From: an uncultured Veillonella sp.
Lineage (GTDB): Bacteria; Bacillota; Negativicutes; Veillonellales; Veillonellaceae
Direction of reading: 5' to 3'
Length of the DNA stretch: 13,860 nt
Assembly (NCBI GenBank): GCA_900549805.1
Contig: URPV01000031.1
Coordinates: 1-13,860, forward strand
Part shown: positions 1-7,061 of the stretch, piece after piece
Layout: every line of letters begins with the position of its first letter
Position numbering within the stretch: the first letter of the stretch is position 1
Translations under genes and position numbers: made by a program
The notes under the pieces: model-generated
Seen by the model: the letters and a program-made list of their open reading frames with translations, nothing else
The model's database searches: none
What the model was told of the DNA's origin: nothing

Positions 1-702
1 GTTAGCGATTTTAATATTACAAACCCTTTCATGGATAGGATAACGTTCTTCGTAAACCCGGAAGATGTATTCGATGGATTCCTTAACCAATGGACGAATT
101 TCCAAATCCAAATCTTCCAAGATGGATTGCACACCGCGGTGAACAAAGACGATAATACCGTTATTCTTCATGAGAGTTACCGTTTCATCAGACATAACCG
201 TACCACCACCGGTAGCGATGACGGACGGTTTTTGTCGCAAGATTTCACCAATCGCATCATACTCGAATTGGCGGAATTTATCCTCTCCATCATAGATGAT
301 AATATTTTGGATAGTCTTGCCCGTCTTCTTCTGAATCTCTTCATCCACATCGTGAAAGTCCATGCCTAAACGTTCCGCTAAGGCACGGCCCACAGTGGTC
401 TTACCAGCCCCTGGCATTCCGATAATGAAGATATGCTGCTGCATATGGTTGCGGATGAAAGAATTAGAAATTTCTACCGCTTCTTCCATAAAGTTTTTTA
501 CATAAGGCCGTAACTTATCATCTTCCGTTACCTGCTCGGCGGAAGCGATAATAGCTGCATTCCGAAGTTCATCTATAATAGGCAACTTGTTGTCTGACTT
601 GTATTGGGCTACCGTCCGCAAGGCATTCAGCCGTTTTGCATAGGTGTCCGCCAAGATCACATCATATTGATCAATTTTTTTATAAATCTCTTTAATATCC
701 AT
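1..702 (-). CDS. Chorismate mutase-like / shikimate kinase fusion (partial, 3' end off window)
   Basis: The visible 234 residues hold two domains. Residues 1-85 resemble an all-helical AroQ-class chorismate mutase (IDQYD at 10-14, YAKR at 21-24, VAQYK at 31-35, PIIDELR at 41-47). Residues about 90-234 are shikimate kinase, which phosphorylates shikimate with ATP in the chorismate pathway. Kinase motifs are Walker A GMPGAGKT (95-102), the acidic DVD (118-120), FR (143-144) for shikimate binding, GGG (165-167), RPL (203-205) and the ERYPIHER segment near 219-226. The protein continues past the left edge, so its C-terminus is unseen. It starts two bases after the ribF stop, with GAGGT overlapping that stop as ribosome binding site, so it is probably translated as the last visible gene of the rimP-nusA operon. 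The kinase call is firm. The mutase domain may be altered or regulatory, because some active-site positions differ from E. coli. Confidence 0.88.
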   Translation of the reverse strand, partial: MDIKEIYKKIDQYDVILADTYAKRLNALRTVAQYKSDNKLPIIDELRNAAIIASAEQVTEDDKLRPYVKNFMEEAVEISNSFIRNHMQQHIFIIGMPGAGKTTVGRALAERLGMDFHDVDEEIQKKTGKTIQNIIIYDGEDKFRQFEYDAIGEILRQKPSVIATGGGTVMSDETVTLMKNNGIIVFVHRGVQSILEDLDLEIRPLVKESIEYIFRVYEERYPIHERVCNIKIAN

Positions 703-704
703 AC

Positions 705-1643
705 TTACCTCGTTAGGCTAGCCAATATGTGACGAGCCTGATTTTGGTCCTTCTCCATTTGTTCAATCAATTGGTTCAGGTTAGAAAACTTAACCTCTCC
801 CCGAATATAGGCAATGAATTCCACCCTGACATCTTGGCCATATACGTCTTGATCAAAATCAAAAACATGTACTTCGCAACGATGATATTGGTTAGTAAAT
901 GTTGGATTATCCCCTACATTACCAACACCTCCATACCAGGTTTGACCAATGCGGACGCGATTGGCATACACCCCGTCAGGCGGTGTTACCAGCCCCTCTG
1001 GTATGAGGAGATTTAAGGTTGGAAATCCCAGAGTTCGTCCTCTTTGGTCCCCCTTAATGACAGTTCCTGAAAAGGAGAAGGGGCGACCCAGCATAGACTG
1101 AACCTGTCCAAAGTCACCCGCTTCTACAGCCTTACGTATAAGGGTTGAAGAAATGGGTTGTTGACTATGGGGGCATAAAAGCAAGGGCTGAACACTGACA
1201 AAGTAGCCCTTATTCTTAGCCCAGGCTTCTAAAAATTCAGGAGAGCCCTGCCCCTTTGCACCAAAGGAAAAGTTTTCTCCCATAACAAAGCCCGCTACAG
1301 AAAGACCCTCTGTCAAATCGATTAAAAAGTCCTGCGCCCCTATGGCTAAGGTTTCTAGGGAAACAGGCAACTCAAAAACATAGTCGACCCCCAGGGCAGC
1401 CACTACCTCTTCCATATCTCTTCTAGGAAGAATGGTCTTAGGTAGCTTATGAGGGGCTAGCACGGACAAGGGATGGGCATCAAAGGTAAAAACTACCGTG
1501 ACCGCATTCACCTTCTTAGCTTGCTCTACAGCTGCACCAATGACGGCCTGGTGTCCCTTATGGATGCCATCAAAAGTGCCCAAGGCATATACAATTGTCT
1601 GCTTGATTGTATGTAATTCCTCAAAGGAATGTAAAACTCTCAT
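705..1643 (-). CDS. ribF: Bifunctional riboflavin kinase / FAD synthetase
   Basis: This 312-residue cytoplasmic enzyme converts riboflavin to FMN and then FMN to FAD, using ATP. The N-terminal nucleotidyltransferase (FAD synthetase) half shows GTFDGIHKGH (22-31, the HxGH signature), GENFSFGAKGQG (122-133) and ISSTLIR (164-170). The C-terminal riboflavin kinase half shows GTVIKGDQRGRTLGFPTLNL (193-212), VGDNPTF (243-249), the EVHVFDFD strand with the likely catalytic Glu257, and the closing IRGEVKF. Length matches the usual bifunctional bacterial enzyme. The ATG overlaps the truB stop in an ATGA arrangement, which suggests translational coupling. Placement directly after truB is common in Firmicutes. 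Nothing in the sequence suggests an FMN riboswitch here. Confidence 0.97.
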   Translation of the reverse strand: MRVLHSFEELHTIKQTIVYALGTFDGIHKGHQAVIGAAVEQAKKVNAVTVVFTFDAHPLSVLAPHKLPKTILPRRDMEEVVAALGVDYVFELPVSLETLAIGAQDFLIDLTEGLSVAGFVMGENFSFGAKGQGSPEFLEAWAKNKGYFVSVQPLLLCPHSQQPISSTLIRKAVEAGDFGQVQSMLGRPFSFSGTVIKGDQRGRTLGFPTLNLLIPEGLVTPPDGVYANRVRIGQTWYGGVGNVGDNPTFTNQYHRCEVHVFDFDQDVYGQDVRVEFIAYIRGEVKFSNLNQLIEQMEKDQNQARHILASLTR

Positions 1644-2560
1644 AAGAATAGATTTTTCTCCACTTTAATGGACCTATGATCCCGTTTTACGAGCCCCATA
1701 AATCCACGAGGTCCGTACACGCGATAGATCTGACCCACCTGGGTCTCTAACAAGCCTTCTTTAGGGGACAGCTTTTTCCCCTGTGTGAGGGCTAGTTCTT
1801 GCTGGTCATTGACAACCAACTTAGGCAAGTGGCTAATGGCCAGGTCAGCAGGTTGTAACAGGCTAGGTCCATCTACCATGATTTCTTCCGCCATAAAGGA
1901 CTCATTGATAGAAAAAGGACCTACCTGAGTCCGGCAAAGCTGGGTCATAGTTCCCGGCACACCTAAGGCCAAGCAAATATCACGCAAGAGGGACCGAATA
2001 TAGGTTCCCCCTGACACAGTGGCCTTGATAGTAAAGAAGGGATAAGCATAAGCCAATATCTCTAGCTGTATCACTTCAATCGACCGGGATGGGAGTGTCA
2101 CAGGAATGCCTTCCCGAGCATACTCATAAGCTCGCTTACCATTAATTTTAATAGCTGAATACATAGAAGGCACTTGTTTTTGAAGTCCGTGAAAATCATC
2201 TATGACCTGTCGAAGGTCTTCCATGGTGATTTGTTTAGGATCTCGATAGGCTTTCTTAGCCATCAAAGAATGGATAGCCATAGCAGTTTCTTCTGGAAGG
2301 ACTATTGGATTACCGGAGGCATCCTCCGTATCTGTAAATGTGCCCAAGCAACACTCAGCCACATAGGTCTTAGCAAAGTCCCCTGTATATTCAATGAGAC
2401 GGGTGGCCTTACCCAAAAAGATTGGCAAGACCCCATAGGCCATAGGATCTAAGGTGCCTGAGTGACCTATCCGCTTTTCTTTAAAGAGTCGGCGACAAAT
2501 TCCTACCGCATCATGAGAGGTAATGCCCGGTGGTTTTAAGAAGGAAATGACCCCGTCCAT
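1640..2560 (-). CDS. truB: tRNA pseudouridine(55) synthase TruB
   Basis: TruB isomerises U55 to pseudouridine in the T-loop of tRNAs. The 306-residue product has the family motifs in order: the catalytic aspartate Asp38 within GHSGTLDPMAYGVLP (32-46), KTY (64-66), SAIKINGKRAYEYAREG (135-151) and SGGTYIRSLLRDIC (183-196). The C-terminal third (about 215-306) is shorter and less conserved and fits the RNA-binding PUA-like extension. The ATG follows the nrnA stop with no spacer (TAAATG), and GGAGG lies eight bases upstream inside the end of nrnA. Translation is therefore probably coupled to nrnA. Its stop overlaps the ribF start by four bases. No missing residues or frameshift are visible. Confidence 0.97.
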   Translation of the reverse strand: MDGVISFLKPPGITSHDAVGICRRLFKEKRIGHSGTLDPMAYGVLPIFLGKATRLIEYTGDFAKTYVAECCLGTFTDTEDASGNPIVLPEETAMAIHSLMAKKAYRDPKQITMEDLRQVIDDFHGLQKQVPSMYSAIKINGKRAYEYAREGIPVTLPSRSIEVIQLEILAYAYPFFTIKATVSGGTYIRSLLRDICLALGVPGTMTQLCRTQVGPFSINESFMAEEIMVDGPSLLQPADLAISHLPKLVVNDQQELALTQGKKLSPKEGLLETQVGQIYRVYGPRGFMGLVKRDHRSIKVEKNLFL

Positions 2561-3496
2561 TTACATAACCTCCAAAAGACGGCGCTTAGCCTCTTCTATA
2601 TCTCCATCAATGGTGAGACCCGCAGCCCTAATATGGCCGCCACCACCAAATTGTTGGGCAATGGCATTCACATCAGATTCTTTGGACCGAAGACTAACCC
2701 GTGTTCGATTAGGGGATTCTGCCTTGAGAAAAATAGCAATATCTACGGTGTCTACATTGCGGATGAGTTCCACAAATCCATCCGTATCATCTCCCAATTG
2801 GTCCATGGCATAGGTATCCAGTTCAATAGAGGCAATCGTATTATTCTTATAAAAGGCTATGGTTTGCATAGCCCGCTTAGTCATCTCTAGGCGGAGAGCA
2901 GAGGTTGCTTCAATTCTCTCAGAGATAGCCTGCGGTTTAGCCCCTGCTTTTACACAGAGGGCCGCCATTTCCAGGGTGTGAGCCCCCGTATTAGAAAATT
3001 TAAAGAAACCGCAGTCTGTAGCAATACCCATGTAAAGGGCATTAGCCATACTTTCAGTAATCGGCCAAGCCCAATCATGGCACATATCTGCCACGATTTC
3101 ACAGGTCGCTGCAAAATCAGCCCGCAAGTAAAGGCCATCCGCAAATTCACTATTAGAAATATGGTGGTCTATATTAAAAATAGGTGCACTAAAGAGTGCA
3201 CCTACCCGACCAATTCTTTCAAATGTACTCGCATCCAATACGAGTAACATATCCGGTGTGAAATTGTGGCATTGGTCTACTGATACGATGCGGTCGCCAT
3301 AAGGGAGGCTAGCAAACTTTCTAGGAATGGTGTCGTCCACAACCATACGGACGTCCTTACCTTGACTGGTTAAAGCCTCATACATAGCTAAGAGGGAGCC
3401 CATGGCATCACCGTCCGGTCTTACATGAACGGTGATGGCAATAGACTCAGCCGATGCTAGAGCTTCTTTAAGCTGCTCTTTACTTATCTTGCTCAT
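2561..3496 (-). CDS. nrnA: DHH-family oligoribonuclease / pAp phosphatase NrnA
   Basis: NrnA-type enzymes degrade 2-5 nt RNA oligomers and dephosphorylate pAp, using Mn2+ in a DHH/DHHA1 fold. With the start chosen here the product has 311 residues, close to the length of B. subtilis NrnA. Motifs are HVRPDGDA (24-31), LVLDAS (85-90), NIDHH (108-112), ATDCG (159-163) and GGGGH (284-288), which together give the metal ligands and the DHHA1 substrate loop. An in-frame ATG 45 bases further upstream (3541) was rejected because it lies deep inside rbfA and has no Shine-Dalgarno. The chosen ATG at 3496 has only a purine-rich GAGAAAGAAA stretch upstream and overlaps the end of rbfA by 17 bases, so re-initiation from rbfA is likely. 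It sits between rbfA and truB as in many Firmicutes. Specificity for pAp versus RNA or cyclic dinucleotide products cannot be read from sequence. Confidence 0.93.
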   Translation of the reverse strand: MSKISKEQLKEALASAESIAITVHVRPDGDAMGSLLAMYEALTSQGKDVRMVVDDTIPRKFASLPYGDRIVSVDQCHNFTPDMLLVLDASTFERIGRVGALFSAPIFNIDHHISNSEFADGLYLRADFAATCEIVADMCHDWAWPITESMANALYMGIATDCGFFKFSNTGAHTLEMAALCVKAGAKPQAISERIEATSALRLEMTKRAMQTIAFYKNNTIASIELDTYAMDQLGDDTDGFVELIRNVDTVDIAIFLKAESPNRTRVSLRSKESDVNAIAQQFGGGGHIRAAGLTIDGDIEEAKRRLLEVM

Positions 3497-3866
3497 CGTC
3501 TGTTTCTTTCTCAGTGGATGTAGGTCCTTGGTGAATTTCATTGATCAAGGATTCAATGTGCATGGAGTAATCCAAGCTAGTATCCTTGTCAAAATCAATT
3601 TCAGGTACATGGCGGAGGTTCAAAATCTTGCCCAACTCAGACCGGACATGCCCCCGTGCATGTTTAAGTGCCTGAAGGGTATCTGCCTTTTCCTTATCGG
3701 ATCCAAACAAAGATACGTAAATCTTAGCTTGGCGAAGGTCCCCTGTCACCTCTACATCAGTTACAGTGGTAAAGCCGATACGGGGATCTTTCATGCCCCG
3801 CATCAACATTTGACTCACTTCTTGTTTAATAAATTCTTGTAATTTTCTTACCCGTACATCGCTCAT
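3480..3866 (-). CDS. rbfA: Ribosome-binding factor A
   Basis: RbfA binds the immature 30S subunit near the 5' end of 16S rRNA and helps late maturation and cold adaptation. The 128-residue product shows the typical start (RVRKLQEFIKQEVSQML), the DPRIGFTTVTDVEVTGDLRQAKIYVSL core (27-54) with the KH-like fold, and LNLRHVPEIDFDKDTSLDYSMHIESLI (82-108). The last about 18 residues are acidic and probably disordered. The ATG lies nine bases after the infB stop, and its ribosome binding site AGGAGG overlaps the infB stop region. Its 3' end overlaps nrnA by 17 bases. Family, length and position between infB and nrnA all agree. Confidence 0.97.
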   Translation of the reverse strand: MSDVRVRKLQEFIKQEVSQMLMRGMKDPRIGFTTVTDVEVTGDLRQAKIYVSLFGSDKEKADTLQALKHARGHVRSELGKILNLRHVPEIDFDKDTSLDYSMHIESLINEIHQGPTSTEKETDDEQDK

Positions 3867-3875
3867 AGTGGCCTC

Positions 3876-6476
3876 CTATAATTGAGGTGCGATTTCTTCC
3901 ATGGTGTAGGCTTCAATAATGTCGCCTTCCTTGATATCGCGATAGCCTTCAAGGGAAATACCACATTCGAAGGATTGCTTAACTTCCTTAACTTCATCCT
4001 TAAAGCGGCGGAGGGAGTCAACCTTACCTTCGAATACAACGATACCATCCCGAATCAAACGAATATCAGAGGTATTCGTAATGACACCTTCTTGTACGTA
4101 AGAACCTGCAACGATAGCTTTAGGCGTAGAAATAACCTGACGTACTTCTGCACGACCTTGAATAACTTCCTTGAATTCAGGTGTCAACATACCACGCATA
4201 GCGGATTCTACATCGTTAATAGCATCGTAGATAACCCGGTAGGTACGAAGGTCAACCTTTTCTTTTTCAGCTGCCTTACGGACAGTGGCATCAGGACGTA
4301 CGTTGAAGCCCATGATGATGGCATTAGATGCAGATGCCAACATAACGTCGGATTCGTTGATAGCACCTACCGCAGCATGGACGATAACGATACGCACTTC
4401 AGGGTTTTTAATAGCTTCCAAGGATTGACGGAGTGCTTCCACAGACCCTTGTACGTCCGCTTTGATGATGATATTGAGATCCTTGAGTTCCCCTTCTTGA
4501 ATTTGGTTGAAGATATCGTCCAAGGTAACCTTGGATTTATTTTTAAGTTCTTCAATCCGCGCCTTAGCAATCCGTTTTTCCGCAACGGAGCGTGCTTGGG
4601 AATCATCAACAGAATCAATGATTTCACCAGCTTGCGGAACATCATTGAAACCTAGAATTTCCACTGGCATGGATGGACGTGCCACCTTAACCGCTTCGCC
4701 CCGTTCATTGGTCATGGCACGAACCTTACCATAGGCAGTACCAGCCAAGACGGAGTCACCAATACGAAGGGAGCCTTTTTGTACCAACATAGTACATACT
4801 GGACCACGACCCTTATCCAATTGGGCTTCAATAACGACACCTTGAGCCCGACGATTAGGGTTAGCTTTGAGTTCCATCACCTCTGCTACCAAGAGAATAT
4901 TTTCAATCAACTCGGAAATCCCTTGATGCTTCTTAGCGGATACAGGAACCATGATGGTATCCCCACCCCATTCTTCTGGCACCAAACCATGTTCGGTCAA
5001 TTGTTGCTTAACATGATCAGGGTTGGCACCTGGTTTATCCATCTTATTAATGGCTACGATAATTGGCACATCTGCCGATTTAGCATGGTTAATGGCTTCA
5101 ATGGTTTGTGGCATAACACCATCATCAGCAGCGACAACAAGAACCGCAATATCCGTAGATTGGGCACCGCGCAAACGCATAGCTGTAAAAGCTTCATGGC
5201 CTGGTGTATCTAGGAAGGTAATTTTATTGCCTTCATAGCGGATTTGATAAGCCCCGATATGTTGGGTAATACCACCAGCTTCGCCAGCGGTAACATTAGT
5301 CTTACGAATCACATCCAAGAGGGAGGTTTTACCATGGTCAACATGGCCCATGATGGTAACGACTGGTGGACGTGGTTGTAAACTTTCAGGAGCATCAACG
5401 ATTTCTTCAATTTCTGTCGCATCCGCTTCTGGCTCCACTTCCTTAACGGTAACATCGAAGTCTTCCGCTACAATGGTCATGGTTTCTACATCGATTTCTT
5501 GGTTGATTGTAGCCATAACACCTAATAGCATTAATTTCTTGATAATTTCAGACGTTGGGCGGCCCATCTTTTCGGCAAACTCGCCTACTGTTAAGGATCC
5601 GGACAATTCAATTTCCGTAGCAATAGCAGCCTCTGCGCGACGACGTTCTTCTTCTTTTTGTTGAACGTATTGTTCATTACGGTGCTTAACGCGATCCTTT
5701 TTCTTCTTCATGGAAGAAGCCACGAGGGATTGAGGACGATTTCCGCCTTTGTTTTTATTTTTATTCTTTTTATTCTTGCGATCGTTGTTGCGATCGTTAC
5801 TGCGATTATCATTACGGTCATTACGAGTATCATTACGATCGTTACGACCTTTATCATTACGGCCATCATTGCGGTTATCATGACGGTCATTATTCCGATT
5901 ATCCTTGCGATCGTTATGACGAGATTCATGACGATGGTCTTGATTAGCTTGACCACCTTTTTTATGACCCTCTTGCTTAGCCACTGGCGCAACCTTAGTA
6001 TCTTTGACTTGTGGAGTAACCTTAGTTTCTTTAGCTTGTGGAGTAGACTTAACTTCTTTGGCTTGTGAAGCGACTTTGCTTTCTTTAACTTGTTGCGCCA
6101 TCTTAGTTTCTACCACTTTAGAGGCTACTTTTGCTGGCTTATGACCATTCACTTGCCCATCTTTTTCCACGCGATTAGCTGCAGCCATTTGATTATGCCG
6201 TTGTTCATTACGATGTTTACGATAGTCAGAACCAGCGCTATGTTTGTGGGCTGCTTTAGACTCTGTCTTAGGTGTCTCTTTTACGGATCCCGCAGTGGCT
6301 GTCGCCTTAGGTGCTTGACCCTTATTAAAAGCAGCTTTCACCACTTCATACCCCTTCTCATCAACGGAGCTCACCGCTGCTTTAGCAGGGATATTATGCT
6401 GTTGCAATACGGTCATCACTTCCTTGGATGTAACGCCGAGTTCTTTTGCGATTTCATGAACACGTTTTTTGGACAT
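3876..6476 (-). CDS. infB: Translation initiation factor IF-2
   Basis: IF2 is the GTPase that places fMet-tRNA on the 30S subunit and promotes subunit joining. The 866-residue product has an IF2N domain (1-50), a long charged low-complexity linker (about 51-260), a second IF2N-like helical domain (about 290-345), the G domain, then beta-barrel and C-terminal fMet-tRNA-binding domains. G motifs are G1 GHVDHGKT (377-384), G2 GGITQHIGAY (401-410), G3 DTPGHEA (423-429), G4 NKMD (477-480) and G5 SAKK (513-516). The linker carries five copies of a nine-residue lysine repeat and an Asn/Asp/Arg tract, described separately. The ATG at 6476 was preferred over the adjacent TTG at 6479 because AGGGGG lies seven bases upstream of the ATG. 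It begins 11 bases after the ylxQ stop. Confidence 0.98.
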   Translation of the reverse strand: MSKKRVHEIAKELGVTSKEVMTVLQQHNIPAKAAVSSVDEKGYEVVKAAFNKGQAPKATATAGSVKETPKTESKAAHKHSAGSDYRKHRNEQRHNQMAAANRVEKDGQVNGHKPAKVASKVVETKMAQQVKESKVASQAKEVKSTPQAKETKVTPQVKDTKVAPVAKQEGHKKGGQANQDHRHESRHNDRKDNRNNDRHDNRNDGRNDKGRNDRNDTRNDRNDNRSNDRNNDRKNKKNKNKNKGGNRPQSLVASSMKKKKDRVKHRNEQYVQQKEEERRRAEAAIATEIELSGSLTVGEFAEKMGRPTSEIIKKLMLLGVMATINQEIDVETMTIVAEDFDVTVKEVEPEADATEIEEIVDAPESLQPRPPVVTIMGHVDHGKTSLLDVIRKTNVTAGEAGGITQHIGAYQIRYEGNKITFLDTPGHEAFTAMRLRGAQSTDIAVLVVAADDGVMPQTIEAINHAKSADVPIIVAINKMDKPGANPDHVKQQLTEHGLVPEEWGGDTIMVPVSAKKHQGISELIENILLVAEVMELKANPNRRAQGVVIEAQLDKGRGPVCTMLVQKGSLRIGDSVLAGTAYGKVRAMTNERGEAVKVARPSMPVEILGFNDVPQAGEIIDSVDDSQARSVAEKRIAKARIEELKNKSKVTLDDIFNQIQEGELKDLNIIIKADVQGSVEALRQSLEAIKNPEVRIVIVHAAVGAINESDVMLASASNAIIMGFNVRPDATVRKAAEKEKVDLRTYRVIYDAINDVESAMRGMLTPEFKEVIQGRAEVRQVISTPKAIVAGSYVQEGVITNTSDIRLIRDGIVVFEGKVDSLRRFKDEVKEVKQSFECGISLEGYRDIKEGDIIEAYTMEEIAPQL
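5735..5927 (-). repeat. Asn/Asp/Arg-rich low-complexity tract inside infB
   Basis: Residues about 184-247 of IF2 are almost entirely Asn, Asp, Arg, His, Lys and Gly, built from irregular RND, NDR and DNR units and ending in a KNK-rich run. The DNA shows the matching irregular short repeats, seen on the plus strand as variants of TTACGATCG and TTGCGATCG. Codons vary between units, which suggests the composition is maintained at protein level rather than only by recent slippage. The segment is almost certainly disordered and positively charged. On the opposite strand the same bases would encode a run of Ile, Val and Thr, which creates a misleading hydrophobic reading frame. Confidence 0.85.
5982..6116 (-). 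repeat. Five tandem 27-bp repeats inside infB
   Basis: IF2 residues 121-165 are five head-to-tail copies of a nine-residue unit. The units are VVETKMAQQ, VKESKVASQ, AKEVKSTPQ, AKETKVTPQ and VKDTKVAPV, giving the approximate consensus [VA]KETKVxPQ. The matching 27-base DNA period is visible on the plus strand as repeated blocks of the form ACCTTAGTTTCTTTAGCTTG. The copies have diverged in sequence, but no insertions break the 27-base phase, so copy number can change in whole units without a frameshift. Confidence 0.88.
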
Positions 6477-6487
6477 CAAATTCCCCC

Positions 6488-6793
6488 TTAATCTTCCTTA
6501 TCGATCATATCAATCATCGATTGACTAAAACCTTGATCTTGTATAGCTATTACGACACGTAATTCTTTTCCAATGGCATGTCCCAAGGATTCCTTATTCG
6601 CTACAATGCGAAGTGGAACATGGTGAACATCAGCCAAGTGTCTGTATTTCTTTTCATTATTAGGACCCGCATCTGCAGCCAGGAGAAGGAGCTTAACATT
6701 CTTACTCTTAAGAGCTTTCTCTACGATAAAATCCCCAGATACCACCTTGCCCGCCCGTTGGGCTAGGCCTAGTAAGTTCATGACCTTACTCAT
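6488..6793 (-). CDS. ylxQ: L7Ae-family RNA-binding protein YlxQ
   Basis: This 101-residue protein belongs to the L7Ae/L30e/Gadd45 family, whose members bind kink-turn RNA. Its exact role in Gram-positive bacteria is not settled. Visible features are the LLGLAQRAGKVVSG start (7-20), where family members contact RNA, KLLLLAADAGPNNEKK (34-49), and the C-terminal IGKELRVVIAI strand (74-84). Length is normal. The ATG at 6793 is chosen because GGAG lies seven bases upstream. A second in-frame ATG four codons later is possible. It overlaps the end of ylxR by eight bases and precedes infB by 11 bases, the conserved position between nusA and infB in Firmicutes. Confidence 0.92.
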   Translation of the reverse strand: MSKVMNLLGLAQRAGKVVSGDFIVEKALKSKNVKLLLLAADAGPNNEKKYRHLADVHHVPLRIVANKESLGHAIGKELRVVIAIQDQGFSQSMIDMIDKED

Positions 6794-7052
6794 GATTCAA
6801 CTCCGTCCACAGGGCTTCATATATTTCCTTGGACACAGGACCTTTAAAAGACCGTTCCAACTTCCGACCCTTATAGGCCGCCTCCAAGCAATCTAGCTTA
6901 GGACATATATAAGCACCTCGGCCTGGCGCCTTACCCGTAGGGTCAATGTGAATTTGGCCCTCTGCATTCATGGCTATGCGGAGCAAGTCTCTTTTTACGA
7001 AGGGCTGCCCACAGCCTACGCAGGTCCGCATGGGTTGCGCTTTAGTCTTCAT
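6786..7052 (-). CDS. rnpM: RnpM/YlxR family RNA-binding protein
   Basis: The 88-residue product belongs to the YlxR family, recently renamed RnpM in B. subtilis after being linked to RNase P RNA. Earlier work also implicated it in nucleoid-associated regulation. Visible landmarks are MRTCVGCG (8-15), with two cysteines in CxxC spacing, the KAPGRGAYIC segment (41-50) and a second cysteine at CPKLDC. These match the usual small basic fold. The ATG is nine bases after the nusA stop, and the AGGAGAG binding site overlaps that stop. An internal ATG at residue 8 is possible but has no better ribosome binding site. Its end overlaps ylxQ by eight bases. Confidence 0.92.
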   Translation of the reverse strand: MKTKAQPMRTCVGCGQPFVKRDLLRIAMNAEGQIHIDPTGKAPGRGAYICPKLDCLEAAYKGRKLERSFKGPVSKEIYEALWTELNHE

Positions 7053-7061
7053 AGCACTCTC

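Noticed and set aside
3882..4655. Plus-strand open frame of 257 codons opposite infB
   Set aside because: It lies entirely opposite the conserved G-domain and C-terminal coding part of IF2; its composition (Asn, Phe, Thr rich) is typical of an antisense shadow.
5658..6068. Plus-strand frame of 136 codons that looks like a hydrophobic membrane protein opposite infB
   Set aside because: The run of Ile, Val and Thr is the reverse complement of the Asn/Asp/Arg codons of IF2. It has no ribosome binding site and lies wholly inside a certain gene.
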